The notes: generated from the sequence alone by a model not told the origin. 64,000 nt of DNA from Fibrobacterota bacterium (GCA_028287465.1 JAQBPO010000041.1:21448-85447); one strand, 5' to 3'; positions 27,697-36,522 are shown, counted from the stretch's first letter. Made by a program: numbers and translations.

Positions 27697-28677
27697 CTAG
27701 TGGCTCCACCCCGCGGCCTGCATTTCCTTTTCCGTTCCCGTCCCGTCCAAGATGCCAACGCCTTCCCCGGCACTCACCTTTCCGATTTCCCGCACCTGCG
27801 CGAGCCCGCCGATAAGGCCGAGCTCCGCCGCGGAAAAATCGCCGGTGAAAAGGAGCTGGTACTCCTCCCCCCCGTTAAGGACCCAATCCGTCCACCCCTC
27901 CCCGCCGGGCAGATGGACCAGGCCGCCGTCATAGGGAAGCTTACCCCATTCCACGGTCAGCCTGCAACCGGACTGCCGGGAAAGATGCCAGAGTTCCGAG
28001 GAAAGCCCGTCGCTGATGTCGATGGCCGCCGCGGGGTGGGCGCACGCCGCCAGGGCGGGTCCCAGGTCCAAGGGCGGCGATGGGCGGAGGTGAGCGGCGA
28101 AATAACGTTCCCACTCCTTTTCCCGGCCTCCGGGGCGGTTTCCCGCGCGGAGGAGCGCAAGGCCGGCCGCCGAGCCGCCCAGGCTCCCGCTTACGTAGAT
28201 GCGGTGCCCGGGCCGGGCGTTCGATCGCAGCAGGGAATGCCCCTCCACCCGTCCCAGAACCGTAAAGGTGAAAAATCCTTCGCCATCCTTGCGGACGGTG
28301 TCGCCTCCCGCCACGCGGAAGCCGAAGCGTTGCTCCAGGCCGGAAAGGACCGCTCCCAGGCGGGCGATTTGCGCCTCGTCCCAGGAAGAGAGGGCGCCCA
28401 GGTTGAGGAAGGCCAGGGTGGCGCGCCCGCCCATGGCATTGATGTCGGAAAGGTTGGAGAGCAGGGCCTTTTCCAGCGCCGCTTCCGGCGAGGCCCAATC
28501 GAGGCGGTAGTGGATGCCTTCTACGCTGGTATCGGTTGAAATCGCCCAGGTCTCGCCGCCCACCTTCATCAGGTAACCATCGTCCCCCAGGCCTTGGCCG
28601 TCGCGGGAGAAGTGGGATGCGTCGAAAAGGGTTTCGATCAGGGAGAACTCCCTGCCCGCGGCGAAAAAACGGTTCAA
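27697..28677 (-). CDS. thiL: thiamine-monophosphate kinase
   Basis: 326-residue ThiL, which phosphorylates thiamine monophosphate to thiamine pyrophosphate, the last step of the pathway. Family motifs are complete: GLGDDGYLM, STDTSVEGIHY, LSNLSDINAMGG, AGGDTV, YVSGSLGGSA, DISDGLSSEL and NGGEEYQLLF. The start is placed at a TTG (28677) that overlaps the stop of the small upstream gene as TTGA. This gives MNRFFAAGREFSLIETLF, the usual distance to the family's EFxLI motif; the longer frame from 28770 would read through the small gene. No other thi genes are nearby. Confidence 0.88.
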   Translation of the reverse strand: MNRFFAAGREFSLIETLFDASHFSRDGQGLGDDGYLMKVGGETWAISTDTSVEGIHYRLDWASPEAALEKALLSNLSDINAMGGRATLAFLNLGALSSWDEAQIARLGAVLSGLEQRFGFRVAGGDTVRKDGEGFFTFTVLGRVEGHSLLRSNARPGHRIYVSGSLGGSAAGLALLRAGNRPGGREKEWERYFAAHLRPSPPLDLGPALAACAHPAAAIDISDGLSSELWHLSRQSGCRLTVEWGKLPYDGGLVHLPGGEGWTDWVLNGGEEYQLLFTGDFSAAELGLIGGLAQVREIGKVSAGEGVGILDGTGTEKEMQAAGWSH

Positions 28678-28838
28678 GGAGCCGTGCCGGCCAGGTAGGG
28701 CGCGGAAACGGGAGCGCGGCCGTCCTCCTGATGCGCCGGCTTCTTCTTGCGCATGGTCTTGGACGCGCATTGCATCATGCCGACCACCACGCCGATCAGG
28801 ATGAAAACCATTATCATCAATCGCATGCCTCGAGTCAT
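28674..28838 (-). CDS. 54-residue membrane protein upstream of and coupled to thiL
   Basis: A short reading frame, MTRGMRLMIMVFILIGVVVG followed by MMQCASKTMRKKKP and a polar tail, with one clear membrane segment (residues 6-23). An excellent AGGAGAGGTG ribosome binding site lies just before the ATG, and its TGA overlaps the TTG start of thiL (TTGA). A -10-like TATAAT stands 33-38 bases upstream of the ATG. The site, the membrane segment and the coupling together support real translation. The Cys after the hydrophobic segment lacks a proper lipobox. Function unknown. Confidence 0.6.
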   Translation of the reverse strand: MTRGMRLMIMVFILIGVVVGMMQCASKTMRKKKPAHQEDGRAPVSAPYLAGTAP

Positions 28839-28870
28839 AGACACCTCTCCTGAATCCGTCCTCAGGTCAA

Positions 28871-28876
28871 ATTATA
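28871..28876 (-). promoter_or_regulatory. -10 element upstream of the small gene and thiL
   Basis: A perfect TATAAT on the minus strand, 33 bases before the ATG at 28838. No good -35 hexamer is seen at 16-18 bases, so only the -10 is supported. Confidence 0.35.
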
Positions 28877-28915
28877 GCTGGAAACCGGGGTGGCGCCCAT
28901 TGGATCCGCATGGAA

Positions 28916-29299
28916 TCAGGGAGCGTCCGCGGGCGAAAGCGTAATGTCCAGGCGCACGTTCTGCCTTGGAGCGATGCCGAAACGGCTCTCCTGGGGCTTG
29001 AACCCGGGTTTGGAGACGCTGACCACGTGATTGCCCGGGGCCACCGACACCAGCCAGACATCCTTGTCGAGATATTGGCCGTCCAGGGCGATTTCCACGT
29101 CGTCGGGATCGATCTGCAGCCATAAAAGGCCATAGGCGGGAAGGGCGGGAGCCAGCGGCGACGCGCCGGGAGCCAGCGGGGACGCGGCCGGATCCGGGAA
29201 TGCCCCGGAAAGCAGGAAGAGCAAGGCGAGGGACCATCCGAGAAGCGGAAGGGACCGGGGAAATGCGGGCGTGGAGCGGAGGGCCGGGGTATCGATCAC
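28916..29299 (-). CDS. PEGA-domain exported protein
   Basis: 127-residue protein. A hydrophobic signal-like segment (residues 17-32) is followed by an Ala/Pro-rich linker with the repeated SPLAPGA motif. A C-terminal PEGA domain of about 65 residues follows (IDPDDVEIALDGQYLDKD, APGNHVVSVSKPGF, NVRLDITL). PEGA domains occur on the outer face of envelope proteins and S-layer-associated proteins; the role here is unknown. The start is GTG at 29299 with no ribosome binding site, but a TATAAT box ends nine bases before it, the spacing of a leaderless mRNA. A downstream start is possible but would shorten the signal. Confidence 0.6.
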   Translation of the reverse strand: MIDTPALRSTPAFPRSLPLLGWSLALLFLLSGAFPDPAASPLAPGASPLAPALPAYGLLWLQIDPDDVEIALDGQYLDKDVWLVSVAPGNHVVSVSKPGFKPQESRFGIAPRQNVRLDITLSPADAP

Positions 29300-29307
29300 T
29301 GCGGAAA

Positions 29308-29313
29308 ATTATA
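29308..29313 (-). promoter_or_regulatory. -10 element placing the PEGA gene start at the mRNA 5' end
   Basis: Perfect minus-strand TATAAT ending 9 bases before the GTG at 29299. Transcription would begin at or within a base or two of the start codon. No clear -35 is present. Confidence 0.35.
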
Positions 29314-29366
29314 ACATTCTTTGCGACCCCGGATTCACGGGCGCGCGCGGTTCGAAGGCGGAGCGG

Positions 29367-30251
29367 ATGCCGAAGTTGAAGGAAATCTTACAGCGGGAAT
29401 CGATGCGATCCATCAAGTCCGCGGCGGCTCCCGCAGCGGCGGGGAAGGCGCGCGGCGAAGAGGTGATCGGCCTCAAGGGCATCGTGCTGCGCCGGGAAGA
29501 ACGCCTGGTCCTCAAGGACATCGGACTCTCCATCCAACGGGGCCAGCACTGGGTCCTGATCGGGCCCAACGGAAGCGGCAAGAGCTCCCTGCTCGGCGTC
29601 CTGCAAGGTCTGCTCTGGCCCATCGAAGGGGAGATCCGCGTGCTCGGCCGTCGTTTCGGGGAAAGCGACCTCAGCGAGCTGCGCCGCCTCATCGGCTGGG
29701 TCGGGAACGAAATCGAACCGGAGTTCCCGGCCTGGCAGAGCGTGGAGGAGATCATCTGGTCCGGCGGCGTCGGGACGGTGGGCCTGCGCTTCGATCGACC
29801 CACCGCGGCGGACCGCGCCCGCGCCAAACGCCTCATGACCGCAGCAGGCATCGCCCACCTGGCCCATCGCCGGTTCCAATTCCTGAGCCAGGGGCAAAGA
29901 CGCATGGCCACCATCGTCCGCGCCTTGATGGTCAAACCGGGGCTCCTCATCCTGGACGAACCCGCCTCGGGCCTGGATCCGGTGGCGCGGGAGGGTTTCC
30001 TGGCCCGGCTTTCGGCCCTGATGCGGACCCCGGCCGGACCGGTTATCCTCTACGTGACCCACCATGTGGAGGAAATCATCCCGTCCTTTACCCATGTGCT
30101 GATGCTGAAGGGCGGGAAGGCCGTCAGCATGGGCGCTATCGAAGGGACCCTGAACGCGAAGAACCTGGGCAAGGTGTTCGGGAAGGCGGTGGAATTGAAA
30201 AGGCTCGATGGGCGATATACCCTGAGACTGGCGGGCCGCCGAGGGGCGTAG
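29367..30251 (+). CDS. orphan ABC transporter ATP-binding protein
   Basis: 294-residue ATPase with a 45-residue N-terminal extension, then Walker A GPNGSGKSS, Q-loop region WVGNEIEP, signature LSQGQRRM, Walker B LLILDEPASGLD and switch THHVEE. The LSQGQ signature and order resemble the YlmA/ModF-like group of stand-alone ATPases. No permease or binding protein is adjacent, so the partner and substrate are unknown. The ATG at 29367 follows a GAAGGCGGAG stretch. The gene converges on pilQ. Confidence 0.8.
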   Translation: MPKLKEILQRESMRSIKSAAAPAAAGKARGEEVIGLKGIVLRREERLVLKDIGLSIQRGQHWVLIGPNGSGKSSLLGVLQGLLWPIEGEIRVLGRRFGESDLSELRRLIGWVGNEIEPEFPAWQSVEEIIWSGGVGTVGLRFDRPTAADRARAKRLMTAAGIAHLAHRRFQFLSQGQRRMATIVRALMVKPGLLILDEPASGLDPVAREGFLARLSALMRTPAGPVILYVTHHVEEIIPSFTHVLMLKGGKAVSMGAIEGTLNAKNLGKVFGKAVELKRLDGRYTLRLAGRRGA

Positions 30252-30253
30252 CG

Positions 30254-30271
30254 GAGGGGGAAGAGCCCCTC
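30254..30271. terminator. hairpin after the ABC ATPase gene
   Basis: GAGGGG and CCCCTC pair around a 6-base loop, beginning 3 bases after the stop at 30251. No T-run follows; it lies between convergent genes and could serve either strand. Confidence 0.35.
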
Positions 30272-30353
30272 ACGAATCGTTCTCCGGGATCCGGACTCCC
30301 GACCCATTCCGCGATTGGACTCTTGGACCGGCCTTCAAGACCGGCCCCCGGTG

Positions 30354-31886
30354 CTACGGATAATCCGGCCTGGTCCTGGAGGAATCCCGGGTGGAGGGGG
30401 CGGGCTTGCTTTCCTGGGGCCGGGGATTGTAATCCCCGTATACGCCTTCGCTCTCCCTGGATTCCCGGATATCGTTCTTCGCGAGATCGTCCGGCCGGCC
30501 GGCCTGGGCCACGATATGCGGGGTCACGAAGATGATCAGATCGCGTTTGCTGGTCGAGCTCGCGGTATGCTTGAACAGGTAGCCGATCAGGGGGATGTCC
30601 TTGAGGAGCGGCACGCCGGTTTCCGTATTGGTTTCCTCCTTGGTCGTGAGCCCGGCTATGACGACCGTCTCGCCGTCGCTCACCACCACCGTGGTCTTGG
30701 CGGATTGCTTCTGCAGGATAGTGCCGGCGCTCGGATCCACGCGGAAGGAGTTCTTCTCCGGATTCAGGTCGAGGAGCACGCGGCCGTCCGCGGTGACATG
30801 GGGCGTGACGGTCAGGGAGGTGCCGGCATCCTGCAGCTGGATGGCCTGGCGCCCGTTCGCGTCCAACACCCGGATCGGGACCTGTTCGCCCATGAAGATG
30901 CGGGCCTCGGTATTGTCGATGGTGGTGATCTGCGGTTTCGCGAGCACCTCGCCGCGCAGGTTCTTGACCAGGTTGGCCACGGCCACGGCCAGGTTGCCGT
31001 TCAGCAGGCCGAAGGCGAATTGCGTCGTCGCTCCCGCCACGCCGCCGACCACGGCCGCCGCGGCGCCACCCGCCGCCGCGCCCGCGCCGGATCCGGAGGC
31101 CGATCCCGCATCGCCCGACTGCGCGCTCTGGTTGGAGGTTCCCAGCATCCCGAAATCCGTCTTCAGGCTCGCGTCCAGCTTACCGGGCTTGGTGGACAGG
31201 GCGGAGAGGATGCCGCTTCCCACGCCGAACTGCCAGTCGACGCCCACTTCCCGCAAAGCGTCCGCGTCCACCTGGATCAATTGGGCCTGGATGTTGACCT
31301 GATAGGTCTCGATGTCCAGATCCTTGACCGCCGCGCGGATCTCGCGGATGTTGGCCCGGGTGTCGAATACGAGCAAGGCGTTGTTGCGCTCGACCACGTT
31401 GACGCGGCCGCGCTGGGATAGGAGGCCCTTGATGGATTCCTCGAGATCCTTGGCCTTCGCGTTCTTGAGCTTGATGATATCGCGCATCAGCGGAGCCATC
31501 GAACCCGCCTGTTGCAGGGCGGCGGCGTTCTCGACCGAGGACTTGTTGAAGTCGGCCACGTTCTGCACGTAGAGGTAATTATCCTCCACCAGGTACTTCA
31601 GGCTGTACATCTGGCACAGGATGAGCATGGCTTCCTGCCAGGTCTTGTCGGTCAGCTGGAGGTTGACGTTCTGGCCCGTCACGTTGGGGGCCACCACGAT
31701 ATCCACCCGCCCCGAAACGGAGAGCGCCTTGAAGGCGGATCGGATCTCCATGTTGGAGAAGTTGAAATTCTGGCGGTGCGAGGGACCGCCCAGGGATTGG
31801 GGCGCGGGCGCCGTGGAATCCTGGGTGAACGCGGCGGTCGCGAGGCAGGCCATCAGGCATATGCCCCGGAAAATCTGAAACGTCAT
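30354..31886 (-). CDS. pilQ: type IV pilus secretin PilQ, short form
   Basis: 510-residue outer-membrane secretin through which the pilus passes. A signal peptide (residues 1-22) is followed by an STN/N0 domain (FNFSNMEIRSAFKALS), an N1 domain (IIKLKNAKAKDLEESIKGLL) and the secretin core. The core has VLAKPQITTIDNTEARIFMGEQVP and VVIAGLTTKEE, then the C-terminal VPLLKDIPLIGYLFKHT and RDLIIFVTPHI. The N-terminal AMIN domains seen in PilQ of Proteobacteria are missing, so the protein is about 200 residues short; AMIN-like domains are found instead on the adjacent PilP. A Gly/Ala/Ser-rich insert (about residues 245-285) interrupts the core. Its start overlaps the pilP stop as ATGA; last gene of the pilMNOPQ operon. 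Confidence 0.92.
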   Translation of the reverse strand: MTFQIFRGICLMACLATAAFTQDSTAPAPQSLGGPSHRQNFNFSNMEIRSAFKALSVSGRVDIVVAPNVTGQNVNLQLTDKTWQEAMLILCQMYSLKYLVEDNYLYVQNVADFNKSSVENAAALQQAGSMAPLMRDIIKLKNAKAKDLEESIKGLLSQRGRVNVVERNNALLVFDTRANIREIRAAVKDLDIETYQVNIQAQLIQVDADALREVGVDWQFGVGSGILSALSTKPGKLDASLKTDFGMLGTSNQSAQSGDAGSASGSGAGAAAGGAAAAVVGGVAGATTQFAFGLLNGNLAVAVANLVKNLRGEVLAKPQITTIDNTEARIFMGEQVPIRVLDANGRQAIQLQDAGTSLTVTPHVTADGRVLLDLNPEKNSFRVDPSAGTILQKQSAKTTVVVSDGETVVIAGLTTKEETNTETGVPLLKDIPLIGYLFKHTASSTSKRDLIIFVTPHIVAQAGRPDDLAKNDIRESRESEGVYGDYNPRPQESKPAPSTRDSSRTRPDYP

Positions 31887-34195
31887 TTTTTAGCCCCTTC
31901 CTTCGAGGAAACCAATTTCAAGCTATAGGATCGCGAGATCCCGTATTCGCTGATGTCGAAGGTCACCGCGTCCTTGGAAATGCGCGCCACGCGTCCGTTG
32001 TGGACGGGATCGCCTTCCTTCACCGTAAAGGAGACCCCGGCCTCCTTGTTATGCTCGAGCACGGCCATCGGCTGCTGCGACTGCCAGATGATGCCCACCA
32101 CTTTCATTTGATCGATGTCGATGCCGACGTCCGTGGAACCCTGTTCAACCGGGATGAAGGGATCCCGGCGCCCGTAACTGTTGTAGGCGATGCGGTTCGC
32201 TTCCGGCTCGATGCGCTTCTTCTCGTCCTCCGCCGCGATTTTCTCCTGGGCCAGCTTGTTCGCCAGTTCCGGATTGTCCGCGATGGCCAGCTTGGGGCCG
32301 CCGGGGGACGCCATCGCGGCACCGTTGGAGGCCGCTTCCGGACCGGGATTCTTGCCGGCGGCCTGCGGGGCGCCGGGACGGGAACGGGCGTTCGCTTCCT
32401 GCAGGCCCTGGGGATCCTGCATGGCGGCGGCTTGGGCCTCCGCGTCGGCCTTCTTCTTGGCCAGCTCTTCCGCCTTGCGCGTCTTCTCGGCTTCCTTGGC
32501 GGCGAGGGCGGCCTGCTTGGCGTCCTCCTTGGCCTTGGCGGCGGCCGCTTTGGCTTCTTCCTTGGCGGCGGCGGCGGCCAGCCTTGCCTCTTCCTTCGCG
32601 GCGGCCGCGGCGGCCTTGGCCTGGGCGGCGGTCAGCTTGGATGCCTTGGCTTCGATTGTGCCCTTGATGGCCTTTTCCTGGCCCGGGGTCAGCTCATCCT
32701 CATAGACGGCCTCCGCGGCCCTGATGTATCCGGTATCGTTTCCCGATACCACGCGCAGGTTGGGGCCCTGGGCTTCGATCTTGGAGACCTTCTCTCCAAT
32801 GGGGATCTTCCTCATCAATTTCCCTTTCGCCCCGGGCGCATCCTTCAAGGCGACCGAATCCCGCAACAGGACCATGGTCTTGCTTCCCTTGCCCAGGGAG
32901 AAAATCCGGCTCGAGGACAGGCCTTTTCCAGCTCCGGCGCCCGCGCCGTTCCCGCGCCCCAGGCCGGCGGCCTCCAGGGCTTCGCCTTCCTGATGGGCGG
33001 ATTTCACCGGCTCGCCGGTCTCCGCTACGCTTTCGCTGACCACGCCCTCGGGCTTGGCCGTGGTCCATTTGAACGCCGGGGCCGCGTCGCCCTTGCCGAG
33101 GCCGGACAGGGCCAGGCCGTTCTCTTGCGGGACGATCTGCACCGGGATATTGGGCGCCAACTGGATGCGCAATTGCAGGCGACCTTCCTTATTCGCGACC
33201 TTCAGCTTCCTGAAAACCGAGCTCTTGGGCAATACGTAATCCTTCTTGGCCAGGCCCGAGGTGACTCCCGCCAGGGACAGTTCCAGCCAGGAGGAGTCCT
33301 TGGGGTCCTTCTTGGGGACGTAATTCGGCGGGGAAGGCGGATCGAAAACCAGCAGGAGATCCTCTTGCGCCGAGGTCACCATCAGCTTCACTTCCTTAAG
33401 GCTGGCCGCGGGGGTTCCCTCCGCCTCATCCGCCGGGGCGCCCGGCCCGGGTTCGGACTTCGGGATGCCCGGCTCGACAGGTAACGCCGGAGTAACGGGC
33501 TCGGCCCGGGAAGCCTCCTTGTTCGCGATGGCTTCCAACGCATCCGTCTCCGGAACGGCCTTGGGGCCCTTGCCGGTCTTGCCTGCGATGCCGGCGGGCG
33601 GGGCGACCGCCTTGGCGGACAGGTAGGACTCTTCTTCTTTCAGGGATTTGGCCAGGGACCAGGAGAATTTGCCCTTCGCCTTGCCCAGCATCACGTTGAG
33701 GACGCCCTTCGGCATCGGCTGGACGGAGGCGTCCCCGAGCGGGGGCTGCTTGAATTTCAATTCCACTCCCAGGAAGCTCTTCCCGCTGGGGCTGGTGATC
33801 TTCTTGAGGAGGATTTCCTCGAGATCCGGGGCCGCGGCTTCGAGGGGGTGGCGCCCCAGGGGATAGGCGGATTCCGTCTCCAGGAAAGAGAGGGTGATGG
33901 TTCCCTTGGCCATGTCCGTCTTCTGGAAATAGAGGGGGTAATCGCCTTCCGACCCGTTGGGCGAGAAGCCCAGCTTCAGGTGGGTCTGCCCGCCCGCCGT
34001 GATGAGCGAGACCTCCTTCAGTTCATGAGCGCTGGACGCGACGGCCAGTAAGGCCGCGTACAGGAAGGCCGCGGCCGCCAATGCGGGAGCGGCTTTCAAG
34101 GCTGTGCGGATGCGGTCGGATTTTCTCATGTTTTCGATTCTGGATGCTTTCCACGTGCAAGCCGGCCGGCGCCGGAAGGCCTGCCCCGATTTCAT
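31883..34195 (-). CDS. pilP: giant PilP with AMIN-like, SH3-like and coiled-coil regions
   Basis: 770 residues against about 175 in the usual PilP lipoprotein. After a signal segment (residues 36-55) come an AMIN-like region (55-175), a Pro/Ala/Glu linker, a second AMIN-like region (265-375) and an SH3-like domain (about 440-505: MVLLRDSVALKDAPGA, GEKVSKIE, TGYIRAAE). A long Ala/Lys/Glu coiled-coil (515-600) follows. The last 100 residues are the real PilP domain (YNSYGRRDPFIPVEQ, MKVVGIIW, GDPVHNGRVARIS). PilP links the inner-membrane PilNO pair to PilQ, and here the coiled coil could span the periplasm. The ATG at 34195 overlaps the pilO stop (ATGA), which favours it over the in-frame ATG at 34129 just before the signal. 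Confidence 0.85.
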   Translation of the reverse strand: MKSGQAFRRRPACTWKASRIENMRKSDRIRTALKAAPALAAAAFLYAALLAVASSAHELKEVSLITAGGQTHLKLGFSPNGSEGDYPLYFQKTDMAKGTITLSFLETESAYPLGRHPLEAAAPDLEEILLKKITSPSGKSFLGVELKFKQPPLGDASVQPMPKGVLNVMLGKAKGKFSWSLAKSLKEEESYLSAKAVAPPAGIAGKTGKGPKAVPETDALEAIANKEASRAEPVTPALPVEPGIPKSEPGPGAPADEAEGTPAASLKEVKLMVTSAQEDLLLVFDPPSPPNYVPKKDPKDSSWLELSLAGVTSGLAKKDYVLPKSSVFRKLKVANKEGRLQLRIQLAPNIPVQIVPQENGLALSGLGKGDAAPAFKWTTAKPEGVVSESVAETGEPVKSAHQEGEALEAAGLGRGNGAGAGAGKGLSSSRIFSLGKGSKTMVLLRDSVALKDAPGAKGKLMRKIPIGEKVSKIEAQGPNLRVVSGNDTGYIRAAEAVYEDELTPGQEKAIKGTIEAKASKLTAAQAKAAAAAAKEEARLAAAAAKEEAKAAAAKAKEDAKQAALAAKEAEKTRKAEELAKKKADAEAQAAAMQDPQGLQEANARSRPGAPQAAGKNPGPEAASNGAAMASPGGPKLAIADNPELANKLAQEKIAAEDEKKRIEPEANRIAYNSYGRRDPFIPVEQGSTDVGIDIDQMKVVGIIWQSQQPMAVLEHNKEAGVSFTVKEGDPVHNGRVARISKDAVTFDISEYGISRSYSLKLVSSKEGAKK

Positions 34196-34788
34196 CGCTT
34201 GGAAGTGAACGTCGTAAGTTGGAAATTGGCTACGATGGTGCGCGGCGTCTCGCCGTGCTCCTTGGCGTCCTCCACCTCCTTGTCCAGGTCGGGAGCCTTC
34301 TCGATCTGGAGCTTGTTGATGGCGGTGGGATAGCGGAAGTTCGCCACCTCCCCGAAGAGCATGCCCAAGGCATGATAGCTCGACGAGATGGTGATGGCGT
34401 AATGGTTCTCCTTGTAGAATTCCTTCTCCTCCACGCGCAGGGGCAGGAACTTGGTGGGAATCGTAAGGGACTTGCGCGTCACCGCGGTCAAATCGATCAG
34501 GCGTCGGGGGATGAGCTCTTCGTCCGGGAACATCTCCTGGAGCTTGGCGAACTCGGTGTTGGCGAGCTCGATTTCGGACTCCAGGTCCTTGAGGCGCTGC
34601 TTCTGGGCCAGGATCTGGCGCAATTCGCCCTTCTTCTTCCGGATGTCGGTATCGAGGCGCTCGACCTTGTCGGAGTATTCCACGTATTCGGTCGCGTAGA
34701 AGTTGTAGCCCAGGTAGGCGATGATGAGCAGGGCGGCCCCGGCGAAGAGCCAGAGCCGGGCGTTCATGGTGAGGTTGAGGCCCTTCAC
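34192..34788 (-). CDS. pilO: type IV pilus inner-membrane protein PilO
   Basis: 198-residue bitopic protein: one membrane segment (residues 11-30), a coiled coil (about 35-80, TDIRKKKGELRQILAQKQRL), then a ferredoxin-like periplasmic domain that pairs with PilN. It belongs to the PilO/GspM-like family by size, layout and place in the pilMNOPQ order. The start is GTG and overlaps the pilN stop (GTGA); its stop overlaps pilP. Confidence 0.88.
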   Translation of the reverse strand: MKGLNLTMNARLWLFAGAALLIIAYLGYNFYATEYVEYSDKVERLDTDIRKKKGELRQILAQKQRLKDLESEIELANTEFAKLQEMFPDEELIPRRLIDLTAVTRKSLTIPTKFLPLRVEEKEFYKENHYAITISSSYHALGMLFGEVANFRYPTAINKLQIEKAPDLDKEVEDAKEHGETPRTIVANFQLTTFTSKR

Positions 34789-35438
34789 GCGCCCTCCTTG
34801 CGTTTCGCGGGCTGGACCATCAGCTGGTCTATGCCCACGTTCGGATTCAGGTTGATGCGGATGGTGTACATGAAGGAGCTCCGGTTGGCGTCCTTCTGGA
34901 GCTCGATGCTGTTCAGGAACACCTTGGCGAAGTATTCGTTCTTCTCCAGCTCCAGCATGTACTCGGCGATTTCCGGGAAGACGTAGGTGCGGCCCTTGAC
35001 CTCCATCTCATTGTCGTTCTGCTCGGACTGCTTGATGGATTCGATCCACATGTTGAGGGGCATCGACTTGTTGATGCCCTCGAGGATGCGCACCCACTTG
35101 CGCTTGCTGACGCTGATGCTCTTGAGCGAATTGTTCTTCGCGGTCTTCTCGTCCCGGAGCTTCTCCAGCTCCTTGATGCGGGCGCCCACGTAGGAATTGG
35201 CGCCTATCTCCTTCTGGACCTCGGCCAGGGCCCCGCGCTTGCTTTCCAGGTTGGCCCGGAAGAAGGACTGCCCTATCAGATAGGCCGCCGCCACCCCGAT
35301 CAGGGCGGTGGTCGAGACCAGTATGCGCATGTCGATCAGGAAGGAATAATCCTTCTTGACCACCCGGTACTCGATGGGCAGCAGGTTTACGTGGATGAAA
35401 TCCGGCGCCTTCGCGCCCGTCAATTCTCTGGTGGCCAT
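34785..35438 (-). CDS. pilN: type IV pilus inner-membrane protein PilN
   Basis: 217-residue protein with the short cytoplasmic motif FIHVNLLPIEYR (the conserved N-L-L-P segment that docks into PilM) at residues 15-26. A membrane segment (about 42-62), a coiled coil (65-105) and a periplasmic domain follow. It forms the inner-membrane platform with PilO. It is separated from the pilM stop by one base and overlaps pilO. Confidence 0.92.
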   Translation of the reverse strand: MATRELTGAKAPDFIHVNLLPIEYRVVKKDYSFLIDMRILVSTTALIGVAAAYLIGQSFFRANLESKRGALAEVQKEIGANSYVGARIKELEKLRDEKTAKNNSLKSISVSKRKWVRILEGINKSMPLNMWIESIKQSEQNDNEMEVKGRTYVFPEIAEYMLELEKNEYFAKVFLNSIELQKDANRSSFMYTIRINLNPNVGIDQLMVQPAKRKEGA

Positions 35439-35439
35439 G

Positions 35440-36522
35440 CTATATCCGCCTCAAGGCCAGCCCGGTGGCCACCGTAAGGATGGTGGAGATGTTCTCCGGG
35501 ATGGGGCCGCTGAATTTCTTCTCGTCGTACGCGATGTGCTGCAAGGGATTGGTGATCTCCACCTCGACGTTGTGCCGCTTGGCCAGGATGCCGGCCAGAT
35601 CGCGGATGCAGGCGCCTCCGCCGCAAATCACCATCTTTTCCACCTTGAGGTTGTTCTCCGAGGACTGGAAATAGCTGAAGGCCAGGTCGATGCCCACGGA
35701 AAGCTCCTCGGCGGAGAATTCGATGCTCCGGTTGAGCGTGGCCGCGTTGTACTTGTCCGCGTTGTTGCCGCGCAGGATGTTGGCGGCCTCGTCGCGCTCC
35801 ACCTTCAGGTTCTTCATGATGGTCTTCACGAAGAAGTCGCATGCGGTCGCGATGTCGCGGGTGGAGTGGTAGGTGCCGTTCTTGAGGAAGGTGAGGTTGG
35901 TAAGGTGCTCGCCGATGTTGATGAGCGATACCACCTTGTTGGCGTCCTCCGCGGGGGCGGAGAGCAGGTAGGCGTTGGTCACGGCGAAGGCGTCCACGTC
36001 GATGACCACGGGGCGGAGCCCGGCCTCGTACAGCAGATCGATGTACGACTGCATCACCTGCAGCTTGGCCGCCACCAGCAGCACTTCCATCTCGTCGTTC
36101 TCTTCGCTCTTGTGCAGGATCTTGTAATCGAGGGTGATGTTGTCCACGTCGAAGGGGCTGCGCTGCCCGGCCTCCATGAGGATGACCTCCTCGTCGCTCT
36201 CGCCCTTGCTGGACTTCAGCTTGATGCGATCCGCGATCACGCCGTAGGACCAGGACAGCGAAAGGATCACGTCCTTGATCTTGCCGGTGGGATCCGTGCG
36301 ATGGACCAATGCCGTCAGGGACTGCAGCAGCTCGTCGCGGTTCTTGATCTCCCCGCCCACGATGGTGTCCGGCTTGAGCACGTGGATGCCGGCGCCCAAC
36401 AGGACCGGGCCTCCGGGGCGATGCGCGATGCGCGAGATCTTGATGCTGTAATTGCCGATGTCGATGCCGACGGTCGTCGGTTCGCCCTGTATCGCGTTAA
36501 GCACTTTTTCCTTGAAGCCCAA
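35440..36522 (-). CDS. pilM: type IV pilus actin-like protein PilM
   Basis: 360-residue cytoplasmic actin/FtsA-like ATPase. Phosphate-1 loop VGIDIGNYSIK, then PVVIDVDAFAVTNAY, LINIGEHLTNLTFL and the adenosine loop MVICGGGACIRDL. It binds the PilN N-terminus and ATP. The frame opens with TTG at 36522 directly after an in-frame stop, and the first residues (MGFKEK) match family starts; a GTG at residue 7, preceded by AAGGA, is the alternative. First gene of the operon, with a sigma70-like promoter about 66 bases upstream. Confidence 0.92.
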   Translation of the reverse strand: MGFKEKVLNAIQGEPTTVGIDIGNYSIKISRIAHRPGGPVLLGAGIHVLKPDTIVGGEIKNRDELLQSLTALVHRTDPTGKIKDVILSLSWSYGVIADRIKLKSSKGESDEEVILMEAGQRSPFDVDNITLDYKILHKSEENDEMEVLLVAAKLQVMQSYIDLLYEAGLRPVVIDVDAFAVTNAYLLSAPAEDANKVVSLINIGEHLTNLTFLKNGTYHSTRDIATACDFFVKTIMKNLKVERDEAANILRGNNADKYNAATLNRSIEFSAEELSVGIDLAFSYFQSSENNLKVEKMVICGGGACIRDLAGILAKRHNVEVEITNPLQHIAYDEKKFSGPIPENISTILTVATGLALRRI

